Below are positions 30,710 through 37,843 of a DNA stretch of 38,047 nt, piece after piece. The stretch's first letter is position 1; each line of letters begins with the position of its first letter. The DNA lies in NCBI GenBank assembly GCA_001717005.1, contig MAGS01000082.1:1-38047 (forward strand). Reading direction: 5' to 3'. The translations under genes were made by a program, and so were the position numbers. The notes beneath the pieces are model-generated. The model ran no database searches. It was not told the DNA's origin and worked only from the letters and a program-made list of their open reading frames with translations. Source of the stretch: Candidatus Methanomethylicus mesodigestus. GTDB taxonomy: Archaea > Thermoproteota > Methanomethylicia > Methanomethylicales > Methanomethylicaceae.

Positions 30710-32131
30710 CTATGCACCTTCGTTAACCGCAATCACGTCCAGTTCAACGCACCGCGCGCTGCATCCGATCACGTCCGCGACGCACGGCTTGGTCCTGCCC
30801 TCGTCGCCGGATATGAGCTCCTTTACATAGAGCCCGCCTTGGCAGCGCACGACCAGCTCGATCATGCGGTCACCGACCGCCCGGGCCGTCATCTCGTGCA
30901 CCTTCTTTAGCCTAAGCTTGTCCGCTCGCCGGTGCAGTACTCTGTTCGGAGTTAATTGATTTATGACGCCCCCCTTAAAGCTTTTCTCCAATTTCCTGAG
31001 CGCCTCCTCCGGCACCGCGCACCCCAGCTCGACAAGCGCCCTGTAAACCTTCTCGGCGACCTTCGCCTTCTCCTTGAGGGACCTGACCCTCTTCTTGTCC
31101 GAGTACTTCAGGCCCACGACCTCGACCTTCCCCCCGCCGGACGCGTTCACCGCCTCCTCCAGCGCCTGCAGGTCCACCGCCCTGACCTTCGCCTCCTTGA
31201 CCTCGACCACGAAGGGCCTCCCGTTCCCCCTCATTATCGCGTCGACGTCCTCCCTGCCCGCACCGTGGAATTTTGCCCCTGCCCCGCCGGTAGCCGCGAT
31301 CACAGGGCACGTGATTATCTCCTCGACCGATATCGGGTATATCTTCCCGGTGCCATGGCAGACCTCGCATCCCTTCCCGCCGCAGTGGACGCAGTCCCAC
31401 TTGGACTGCGGGATCCCCCTCACCAGCTTCCTGTACCTGCCGGAGATGAAGAGGGGCATGGACCTCACCTCGAACCCCGGGCCCGGCAGCTCGACGGTGA
31501 CGACCACATCCGGCCTCTCGAACTCCACGTCCTTCTGCAGGATCTTCGAGACCTCCTTGCCGATCTCCCTGCTCGCCTCCATCTTGAGCGACTCGCCGAA
31601 CTCGATGGCGAACTCGGTCTTCAGGGCGTCCTCCCTCTCCGCCACCTCGCCCGCCACGCGGACCCCGACGAGGAAGTTGCCGAAGCCGTACCCCTCAAGC
31701 GCCTTGGCTGCCCCCTCCGCGTACTCCCTGACCCTGTCAAGCTCACCGCCGCAGAGGTAGCAGGCGCCGCTGCCTCCGCAGGCGCCGCCGAGCACGTTGG
31801 CAGCCGGCTGGAAGCCCCCTTTCGTAGCGAGCGCCCGCAGGAGGCGCTCCCCGTCCGCCTTCTCATTGCCATTACCATTACCGCTGCCATCAACATTGCC
31901 GTCGTCATTAGCATTTACCGTATCGTTCGCCGTCCCTGTCCCGTCCGCCCCGACCTTCTTGGACTCCATGTGCCCCTCCATCGCAAGGACGAGCTTTACC
32001 GCCCTGCCCCTCTCCCTGTTTGTCACGCCACGGGCGAGGCCGCCGTACTGCCTCCCAAGGCAGCAGTCGCAGAGCGTATACTTCGAGATCATCTTCCTTG
32101 CGCTTTCGAGGATCAACAGCAACACCTTCAT
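30710..32131 (-). CDS. pus10: tRNA pseudouridine synthase Pus10
   Basis: Pus10 makes pseudouridine 55, and often 54, in archaeal tRNA. The 473-residue protein has an N-terminal zinc site (C21, C24, C124, C127), a THUMP-like region and a second CxxC pair C247/C250/C255/C258 (CVHCGGKGCEVCHGTG). The catalytic block GAGREDVDAIMRGNGRPFVVE lies near 290-310 and HRRADKLRLKKV near the C-terminus. Residues about 61-92 form an unusual Gly/Asn/Asp-rich insert encoded by near-repeats. The ATG at 32131 follows a TTTTTAAG element about 33 bp upstream. Upstream in-frame sequence belongs to trmY in another frame. Confidence 0.92.
   Translation of the reverse strand: MKVLLLILESARKMISKYTLCDCCLGRQYGGLARGVTNRERGRAVKLVLAMEGHMESKKVGADGTGTANDTVNANDDGNVDGSGNGNGNEKADGERLLRALATKGGFQPAANVLGGACGGSGACYLCGGELDRVREYAEGAAKALEGYGFGNFLVGVRVAGEVAEREDALKTEFAIEFGESLKMEASREIGKEVSKILQKDVEFERPDVVVTVELPGPGFEVRSMPLFISGRYRKLVRGIPQSKWDCVHCGGKGCEVCHGTGKIYPISVEEIITCPVIAATGGAGAKFHGAGREDVDAIMRGNGRPFVVEVKEAKVRAVDLQALEEAVNASGGGKVEVVGLKYSDKKRVRSLKEKAKVAEKVYRALVELGCAVPEEALRKLEKSFKGGVINQLTPNRVLHRRADKLRLKKVHEMTARAVGDRMIELVVRCQGGLYVKELISGDEGRTKPCVADVIGCSARCVELDVIAVNEGA
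31868..31950 (-). repeat. Low-complexity Asn/Gly/Asp insert in pus10
   Basis: The plus strand shows degenerate hexamer-like units (CATTAC, CATTAC, CATCAAC, CATTGC, CATTAGC) encoding a stretch such as NANDDGNVDGSGNGNGNE between the zinc site halves. It looks like repeat expansion within a surface loop. It is locally A/T-richer than the rest of the gene. Confidence 0.6.
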
Positions 32132-32198
32132 GCTTCGTGACGATGAAACATGGCGCCTGCTTAAAAATGATGATGGTTCGTCCGCCCCGGCCGCGCCG

Positions 32199-32738
32199 TC
32201 ATCCCTGCCTGCAGTCGTCCCTGTCAGCCCTGATATTGGCGACGACCGCCGCCTGGTCGACGGGCATGGGCACTGCCCCCAGGTTGACCGCCACGAACCC
32301 CGCCCTCGTGAGCGCCCCCTCCGTGCCTGCCGCGAGCGCCGGGTGCTCGAAGACCGCGCAGAAGTCGCCCCTGAGGCTGACTGCCCTCCCCCCCTGCCCC
32401 CTGTAGTAGACTCTCGTGCCCTTGGCACGCGCGATCGAGTCCTCGAGCCGGGCGTCGCTGGCGTAGATTCCCTGCATGACCCTCCCTCCACCCGTGTCCC
32501 TGACCTTCCTGAGCCCAGCTCTGAGGATGCCCGAGAGCGACTGCTCGTCCGGCCTGACGTTCCTCATGCTTGCCCCCTCGAAGCTGACCGCCCCGGCACC
32601 GCCGAAGTAGACGCTGACCTTGGCGTCGCGCCTCGCCCCGTGAGAGACGAGCAGCGCGCCGACGACGAACCTCGTGACGATGCCCGCCTCCCTGGAGGCG
32701 AGCGCATCGGGGGGCGCAAGCAGCGCAAATTCGCGCAA
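32199..32738 (-). CDS. trmY: tRNA (pseudouridine(54)-N(1))-methyltransferase TrmY
   Basis: TrmY (SPOUT class) methylates N1 of pseudouridine 54 in archaeal tRNA. The 179-residue protein begins REFALLAPPDA and has TRFVVGALLVSHGARRDAKVSV, SMRNVRPDEQSLSGILRAGL and MQGIYASD. A C-terminal part with FEHPAL and VAVNLGAVPMPVDQAAVV is in TrmY order. TTG at 32738 is chosen because it gives the family N-terminus (M-R-E-F) and has GAGGTAG seven bases upstream; GTG at 32744 is an alternative. It starts five bases after srp54 and lies directly before pus10, whose product is its substrate. Sequence in frame upstream is srp54 misread. Confidence 0.88.
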   Translation of the reverse strand: MREFALLAPPDALASREAGIVTRFVVGALLVSHGARRDAKVSVYFGGAGAVSFEGASMRNVRPDEQSLSGILRAGLRKVRDTGGGRVMQGIYASDARLEDSIARAKGTRVYYRGQGGRAVSLRGDFCAVFEHPALAAGTEGALTRAGFVAVNLGAVPMPVDQAAVVANIRADRDDCRQG

Positions 32739-32743
32739 GTCCA

Positions 32744-34087
32744 CTACCTCTGCTTCATGCCGGGCATTGCCCCTGGGAACCTCTTCTGCTTCGTGACCAT
32801 CTGCTTGATGAACTTCTTGCTCATCCTGTACTGCTCGAGCAGCTCCCTCACGTCCTTCGGCGTCGTCCCGGAGCCCTTCGCCACCCTCCTTATCCTGGAG
32901 CCGTCCAGTATGTGCGGCTCCTCCATCTCTGCCGAGGTCATGGACTGCATTATGACCATCCACCTCTTCATCCTCTCCTCGGAGACGTCCATCGCCTCCT
33001 TCGGCATGTTCATCCCGAGGCCCGGGAGCGACTGGATTATCTTGCTGAACGGCCCCATCTTCCTGATGGCCTGCATCTGCGCGTAGAGTTCCTTGAGCGT
33101 GAACCTGCCTGAAGCGATTGCGCTCATCGTGTCCTTGGACGAGGGTATCGCCTGGAGCTCCTTCACCTTCTCGACGAGGGCCTCGATGTCCCCCATGCCG
33201 AGCAGCCTTCCAACGAACCGGGGCGGGCTGAAGACCTCTATCTCCTCAGGCCCCTCGCCCGTGCCTATGAACCTGATCGGCGCCTTCGTGGCCGCGACCG
33301 CCGAGAGCGCCCCGCCTCCCCTCGCGGACCCGTCAAGCTTCGTGAGGAATATCGTCCCCACCTTCGTGGCGCTGTTGAACGCCTCCGCCTGCTGCATCGC
33401 CTGCTGGCCTATGGTGCCGTCGAGAACGAGTATGATCTCGTCCGGCGCCACCGCCTCGGCTATCTGCTTCATCTCGTTGATCAGATCGCCCTCGTTCTTG
33501 TGCCGGCCGGCGGTGTCCACCATTATGACCTCTGTCCTGCTCTCCTTGAAGCGCCTGACGCCGTTGCCCGCTATCTTTGCCGCGTCCGGGTTGTCCCTCT
33601 CGCCATAGAACTCAGCCCCTGTCTTCTGGGCGAGCTGCATAAGCTGGTCGTAGGCGCCTGCGCGGAAGTTGTCGGCGCATACCAGCCCCACCGTGTACCC
33701 CTGCTTCTTGAGGTACCACGTGAGCTTCGATGCGCTCGTGGTCTTCCCCGAGCCCTGTATGCCGATGAGGAGCAGGATCGTCGTCTTGCCCTTCGGGTAC
33801 TTCTGCAGCTGGACCTTCTCCCCGCCGAGCAGCGCCGTAAGCTCGTCGTAGACCACCTTCACTGCGAGCTCCCTGCGCGTGATCCCGGGCGGGAGGTCCT
33901 CCTCGAGCACCTTCTTCTCAAGGCTCTTGGAGAGGTCCAGGACCAGCTTGACGTTGACGTCGGATTGGATGAGCGCCCTCTGGATGTCCCTGACGAGCTC
34001 CTTCACTACCTTCTCGTCCACGACCGGCGCCTTGAGGACCTTCTTAATCGCATTGCTTAGGGACCCGCTGAGGCCATCCAATACCAT
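32744..34087 (-). CDS. srp54: Signal recognition particle GTPase SRP54 (Ffh)
   Basis: SRP54 binds signal sequences and 7S RNA and targets ribosomes to the membrane with FtsY. The 447-residue protein has the N-terminal four-helix bundle and a G domain with GIQGSGKTTSASKL (109-122), DTAGRH and TKLDGSARGGGALS. A methionine-rich M domain (from about 300) contains MKRWMVIMQSMTSAEMEEP and the RNA-binding GSRIRRVAKGSG. The ATG at 34087 has GGTG upstream. The 7S RNA gene is not visible in the window. trmY follows immediately. Confidence 0.96.
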   Translation of the reverse strand: MVLDGLSGSLSNAIKKVLKAPVVDEKVVKELVRDIQRALIQSDVNVKLVLDLSKSLEKKVLEEDLPPGITRRELAVKVVYDELTALLGGEKVQLQKYPKGKTTILLLIGIQGSGKTTSASKLTWYLKKQGYTVGLVCADNFRAGAYDQLMQLAQKTGAEFYGERDNPDAAKIAGNGVRRFKESRTEVIMVDTAGRHKNEGDLINEMKQIAEAVAPDEIILVLDGTIGQQAMQQAEAFNSATKVGTIFLTKLDGSARGGGALSAVAATKAPIRFIGTGEGPEEIEVFSPPRFVGRLLGMGDIEALVEKVKELQAIPSSKDTMSAIASGRFTLKELYAQMQAIRKMGPFSKIIQSLPGLGMNMPKEAMDVSEERMKRWMVIMQSMTSAEMEEPHILDGSRIRRVAKGSGTTPKDVRELLEQYRMSKKFIKQMVTKQKRFPGAMPGMKQR

Positions 34088-34187
34088 CCGGCAACACCTT
34101 CAGAACTCAATCGGCGAACTTACTAAAAAAGCCTTTAGCCGCACCGCGGGCGGAGCAGCCGCCTAAAATAAAATAATCTGATGAGGA

Positions 34188-34583
34188 TCACTTGACCCTC
34201 ATTATATTCTTCTCGTTTAGCATGTCCCAGTACTCTATCTCGGCACCGTTCGCAAGCTTGGCGAGAAGCGCCTCGTCCTTCGGCTTCTTTATCTCGAAGG
34301 TCTCGTAGTTCTCGAGATCCATGACCTGCACGGTGTCCTGCATTATTGCTATGACCTGGGCGTTCCTCTTCTCGACTAGAGGAACGTCAACTCGCGTGTC
34401 CGCCGGGGCAACGATGTTCCTCTTCGTCCCGTCGAATATGCCCACTGCCACGACCCTGCCCTTCGCTGAGCCGTGCTTGCCGGGCTTCGACTTCTCCATC
34501 GAAACGACCCTGCACGGAACGCCGTCAATGACAACGAAGCTGCCCTCCCTGAGGGCGCCAATTTCAACCGGTTTTGTCGACAT
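34188..34583 (-). CDS. Translation initiation factor aIF5A (hypusine-containing)
   Basis: aIF5A rescues ribosomes stalled at difficult peptide bonds such as proline runs. The 131-residue protein has the hypusination loop SKPGKHGSAK with modified Lys36, preceded by GVPCRVVSME. Its OB-fold C-terminal domain contains VMDLENYETFEIKKP. The ATG at 34583 has GGAAGGGATGG upstream. A TATA-like stretch (CACTTATTTAG on the minus strand, about 34628-34638) indicates a separate promoter. It is the first gene of the long minus-strand information-processing run; 100 bp separate it from srp54. Deoxyhypusine synthase is not in the window. Confidence 0.95.
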   Translation of the reverse strand: MSTKPVEIGALREGSFVVIDGVPCRVVSMEKSKPGKHGSAKGRVVAVGIFDGTKRNIVAPADTRVDVPLVEKRNAQVIAIMQDTVQVMDLENYETFEIKKPKDEALLAKLANGAEIEYWDMLNEKNIMRVK

Positions 34584-34685
34584 TCGTCCATCCCTTCCAA
34601 TACAATCTGACTAAAACAAGATTAACTAAATAAGTGTTATTATACAGTTGCCCATGAATCAATAGCGTTTAGAAGACCAACTCCT

Positions 34686-35465
34686 TTAACCCTGCTTTGG
34701 TCTGTGCCATAGCCTCGAGATCAAGACCGTGCCCATCAGGGCAACTGCGATAATGGCTATGCCGGCCTCGAGCGCCATCAGGATGGCGGGATGCGGCATC
34801 TGCTTTACGGCTATGCCCGCAAGAGCCCAAATTATTACGAGCTCATACCCTATGTCCTTTCTTGTGACTATAACCGCCATCGCTATCAATAGCGCGACAG
34901 CCGTGATGAGAAGGGCCCATGTTTCGGCCGCTATTCCCAATCCGCCCCAATTCAATGCGACCAAAGTTACGGCTACGTCAGCAATCGTCGCAATGGTGAT
35001 CCAGCCTAGGTAAACGCTGAATGGAAGATGCACCGCCAGCCTCTCGCGCACCGGCGCCTGCTCCCTGCCAACATTCAGGCGCAGATAGATTGTGATCAGG
35101 CTTATCAGAAGCAGGAATATCAATCCCACAGAGACGACGAGCTGCCCGTACTGCCAGCAGAATATCCATGCTATGTTCATGATGCTGCTTACCACAAAGA
35201 GCCAGCCGATCTTCCTTTGGAAACCATTTCCATTCTGGCTCGGCAGCGCTTGGTAGACAACGAAGATGCCAAGCAGCAGATAGATCACCCCCCAGATGGC
35301 AAACGTATAGCCCGCCGGGGTGATGAGCGTAGGGTACGCGTCAGAGACCTCGGCCGTGTTCACGCCGCCAATGAGCTTGGTGCTGCCCGCGATGCCATTT
35401 ATCACGAGGGTCAATATGAATGCCGCCAGATTGCTCGCTTTCAACAACCAAGAATCTGTCGCCAC
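34686..35465 (-). CDS. TspO/MBR-family-like (tryptophan-rich sensory) membrane protein
   Basis: The 259-residue protein has about seven or eight membrane helices. It contains the conserved block DAYPTLITPAGYTFAIWGVIYLLLG (residues about 42-66), followed by ASSIMNIAWIFCWQ-like and VSVGLIFLLLISLITIY segments. This matches the long 'tryptophan-rich sensory protein' relatives of TspO, whose ligands (porphyrins, lipids) and roles vary. Base composition is visibly lower in GC than in the neighbouring aIF5A-SRP54 region, hinting at acquisition. It starts at GTG 35465 after a very strong GGGGGAGGTTA ribosome site. A TATA box AATTTTTATACC (minus strand, 35509-35520) lies about 45-55 bp upstream. Confidence 0.78.
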   Translation of the reverse strand: MATDSWLLKASNLAAFILTLVINGIAGSTKLIGGVNTAEVSDAYPTLITPAGYTFAIWGVIYLLLGIFVVYQALPSQNGNGFQRKIGWLFVVSSIMNIAWIFCWQYGQLVVSVGLIFLLLISLITIYLRLNVGREQAPVRERLAVHLPFSVYLGWITIATIADVAVTLVALNWGGLGIAAETWALLITAVALLIAMAVIVTRKDIGYELVIIWALAGIAVKQMPHPAILMALEAGIAIIAVALMGTVLISRLWHRPKQG

Positions 35466-35508
35466 AATTAACCTCCCCCAAAAGTTCCTATGTACCTATG
35501 CTGACCGC

Positions 35509-35630
35509 GGTATAAAAATTCTATGAGCTGGAATGATCTCCCCCTTCCTGACCTCGAGCCTCTACCGATTTGCCTCCTTGGATTTCGATTGCTGCCCCCT
35601 CGAGCCGGATGCGATAACCCTTTAATACAA
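35509..35630. promoter_or_regulatory. Divergent promoters of the TspO-like and transglutaminase-like genes
   Basis: The 0.2 kb between these divergent genes holds a minus-strand TATA (AATTTTTATACC, 35509-35520) and a plus-strand TATA (TTTAATACAA, 35621-35630). The plus-strand box predicts a transcript start near 35648-35652. I see no other gene in the interval. Confidence 0.5.
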
Positions 35631-35809
35631 TCTGAAGGCAAGCATGATTTGTGGCGATTTCAATGAGTGATAGTGGAGTCTATGCCCCACCGCCGCCCCC
35701 GCCGCCAAAGGGCAGGGACATGGCGAAGCTAGCGCTGGTGGGGGCCGTGGTTTTCCTGATGGTAATAACAGGGGTCGTCTACTTGCAGCTTAGTGGGCAG
35801 GTCACTAGC

Positions 35810-35836
35810 CTGCAGGGCTCATACAACGCCCTCAAC
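35810..35836 (+). repeat. 27-bp direct repeat, copy 1
   Basis: This 27-base unit encoding LQGSYNALN is identical to 35935-35961. It is part of the heptad-repeat region. The copies are 125 bp apart; 126 bp would equal exactly six heptads. Confidence 0.9.
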
Positions 35837-35934
35837 GCTAATTATGCCGACCTGCAGGGTGACTTTTTGACGCTGAACCAGAGCTACACGTGCTGCAGGG
35901 ATCGTACAGCTCGCTAACGGCGAACTATAACTCC

Positions 35935-35961
35935 CTGCAGGGCTCATACAACGCCCTCAAC
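35935..35961 (+). repeat. 27-bp direct repeat, copy 2
   Basis: Identical to 35810-35836 but in a different reading frame relative to it because of the one-base shift between them. Recombination between the copies could change the coiled-coil length. Confidence 0.9.
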
Positions 35962-36883
35962 TCCAACTTCTTGAGCCTCCAAGGCGCATACGGTGCGCTC
36001 AACAGTAGCTATCAGGGCCTGCAAGCGCAGTACGCGAACCTGAGTGGCAGGTACAGCGCGCTCGCGTCGGAGTATGACACGCTGGCGACGGAGTACGAGA
36101 TAGTGACGACGCTACACGTCGGCACCTCGATGGAGACCTACTTCGATTACGTCAGGGCGAACGTCATAACTCTTGGCGGCCAACCGCTTGGAGAGGAGGA
36201 ATGGGCAAACTACCCTGACTACTATGAGGACAGCTGCAAGATGGCCGCCTACTTTGCCGCGCATGACGCAGGGCAGCTCTACTGGCCCTCGATGGAGGAC
36301 GAATCCGGATACTACGAGGCGACTGGAGAGTACTCCTACGAGACTGCGGTGGCAATGGTCGACTACGCGCTGGAGGTCGCCGGCGTGAACAGCTGGGACT
36401 CGGACGTCGTCAAGATCGACAAGATACTCGCGTTCATGGATGCGAGGGTGGAGTATGAGACGCGGCTCATCGACCACATGTGGTTCCCCATCGAAACACT
36501 GTCATTCAGGTCAGGGGACTGCACGAGCTTCTCGATACTGGCTGGCTGCATGTTTGAGCGGGTCGGGATCAAGAGCGCGGTCGGCTTCTTCACAAACGAC
36601 ACTCTAGGCGCACATGCGATGGCCCTCGTGCACATGGACGACCTGGGGCCCTACGGGTACGTCTACTACTCGTCACTCACCGGCTATGGGCTGGCCTCCG
36701 GGACTTGGATTGTCATCGAACCCCAGACCGGCTCGCTGGAGGAGAATTATGAGTATACCGATTGGATCTTGTATTGGGACCTTGTAGCGGCGTCGGAAGT
36801 GAAGTATGGGGCCTAGTGCCCTCCCCACTTTTTTATTGCGCCAAGAATTGTCGCGCTGGAGGCTGTCGTGCGCAACGTGTTTT

Positions 36884-37711
36884 TTAATCACTCGGCTGCT
36901 TGATTGCCATGACCTTCATGCTGACGACATTCTTTGCGTATCCTCTTGCCTGATCAATGGATACCTTGCCTGCCCCGATGGCCTCTTTCACTTCAGGAAG
37001 GTCAATGAGCGAATCAATTGAATACACCGACTCCTCAAGTTCTCTTATACCTGCGAACCCCGCCCCTTCCATGGCCTTCAGGTACTCCTTCTTCAGCGCC
37101 GCCCCGCCGACGCAGGCAACAAGCGACGCCGTGGACTTGAGGAACGCCGGCAGAGGCGCCAGCAGGACGATGTCCGATACCATGATCCTGCCGCCGGGGC
37201 GCAGAACCCTATGCGCTTCTCGGAAGACCCTCCCCTTCTCCGGCGAGAGGTTGATGACACAATTGGATATGACCACGTCTATTGAATTGTCTGCCACCGG
37301 CAAGTTTTCGATCTCCCCGAGCCTGAACTCAACATTCTCAAATCCGCCATTCTTGGCGTTCTTCCTTGCCCTTTCGAGCATCTCCGGCGTCATATCGACA
37401 CCTATCACCCTGCCCTTCGGGCCGACTCTCCGGGATGCCAAGAAGGAATCGAAGCCCGCGCCGGAACCCAGGTCCAGCACCGCCTCGCCCTCTTTAAGGG
37501 ACGCCAAGGCGACCGGGTTTCCGCATCCGAGGCCCAGATTCGCGCCTTCTGGTATCGAGTTGACATCCTCGTCAGAGTATCCTATCTTCTTGCTGACCTC
37601 CTCCGGAGTGATCGTATTGCAGCATGAGCTTGAGCAACAACCTGATTGTTCTCCTTTGGCTATGCTTCCATATCTCTTACGGACCGCCTTCCGCACGCTG
37701 TCCCCCTTCAT
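36884..37711 (-). CDS. arsM: Arsenite methyltransferase ArsM
   Basis: ArsM methylates As(III) with SAM to mono-, di- and trimethyl species. The 275-residue protein has a Cys-rich start (GCCSSSCC, C25, C26, C30, C31) and C63 in LGLGCGNP. SAM motif I is VLDLGSGAGFDSFLA (78-92), with the As-binding cysteines C151 (ISNCVINLSPEKG) and C200 (LVACVGGA) matching the three-cysteine set of known enzymes. The ATG at 37711 has GAGGGGGCAGG just upstream. A CATTTATGC TATA-like element (minus strand, about 37743-37751) lies 30-40 bp away. It is transcribed away from a corrinoid-protein gene. Confidence 0.92.
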   Translation of the reverse strand: MKGDSVRKAVRKRYGSIAKGEQSGCCSSSCCNTITPEEVSKKIGYSDEDVNSIPEGANLGLGCGNPVALASLKEGEAVLDLGSGAGFDSFLASRRVGPKGRVIGVDMTPEMLERARKNAKNGGFENVEFRLGEIENLPVADNSIDVVISNCVINLSPEKGRVFREAHRVLRPGGRIMVSDIVLLAPLPAFLKSTASLVACVGGAALKKEYLKAMEGAGFAGIRELEESVYSIDSLIDLPEVKEAIGAGKVSIDQARGYAKNVVSMKVMAIKQPSD

Positions 37712-37793
37712 ACCTGCCCCCTCTTCATCATCTGCTCTATAGCATAAATGTGGTCATTAACTTTATTCCAGCAAATCATAGGCCTCACCGAAA

Positions 37794-37824
37794 TACTTAT
37801 AGACATATTCCAATATCTAGATAT
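37794..37824 (+). promoter_or_regulatory. Promoter and palindrome before the corrinoid-protein gene
   Basis: ACTTATAGA (37794-37802) is a TATA box about 45 bp before the ATG at 37844. The perfect 12-bp palindrome ATATCTAGATAT (37813-37824) lies just downstream of it, at or before the expected transcript start. A repressor bound there would block initiation. Confidence 0.5.
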
Positions 37825-37843
37825 ATAACTGTGCTGGTATCCT

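Larger units (their letters stand above)
35663..36816 (+). pseudogene. Membrane-anchored heptad-repeat protein with transglutaminase-like domain, split by a frameshift
   Basis: Two overlapping reading frames form one protein. The first (ATG 35663, or GTG 35651) gives a Pro-rich cytoplasmic start, one membrane helix (LALVGAVVFLMVITGVVYLQL) and four 7-residue repeats of the form L-x-x-x-Y/F-x-x. It then runs out of frame near 35888 and stops at 35917. The second frame continues the same heptads (about ten more) and leads into a transglutaminase-like domain with Cys in SGDCTSF (codon 36520), His in GAHAMALV (36613) and Glu in VIEPQ (36718). One missing base explains the break. It may be a real pseudogene, an assembly error or a recoding site. 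Confidence 0.75.

Noticed and set aside
32131-32491. N-terminal extension of Pus10
   Set aside because: The added residues are Arg/Ser/Gly-rich and are trmY read in another frame; the ATG at 32131 begins the family-like sequence.
32738-32963. N-terminal extension of TrmY
   Set aside because: It is srp54 in another frame; the TTG at 32738 gives the family N-terminus with a proper ribosome site.
30956-33086. Two long plus-strand open frames opposite pus10, trmY and srp54
   Set aside because: They span several real minus-strand genes and their products are low-complexity with no recognisable motifs.
35885-35895. Programmed -1 ribosomal frameshift site in the transglutaminase-like gene
   Set aside because: A -1 shift would restore the frame, but no slippery X-XXY-YYZ heptamer is present at ACACGTGCTGC, so a missing base is simpler. 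It is not fully excluded.
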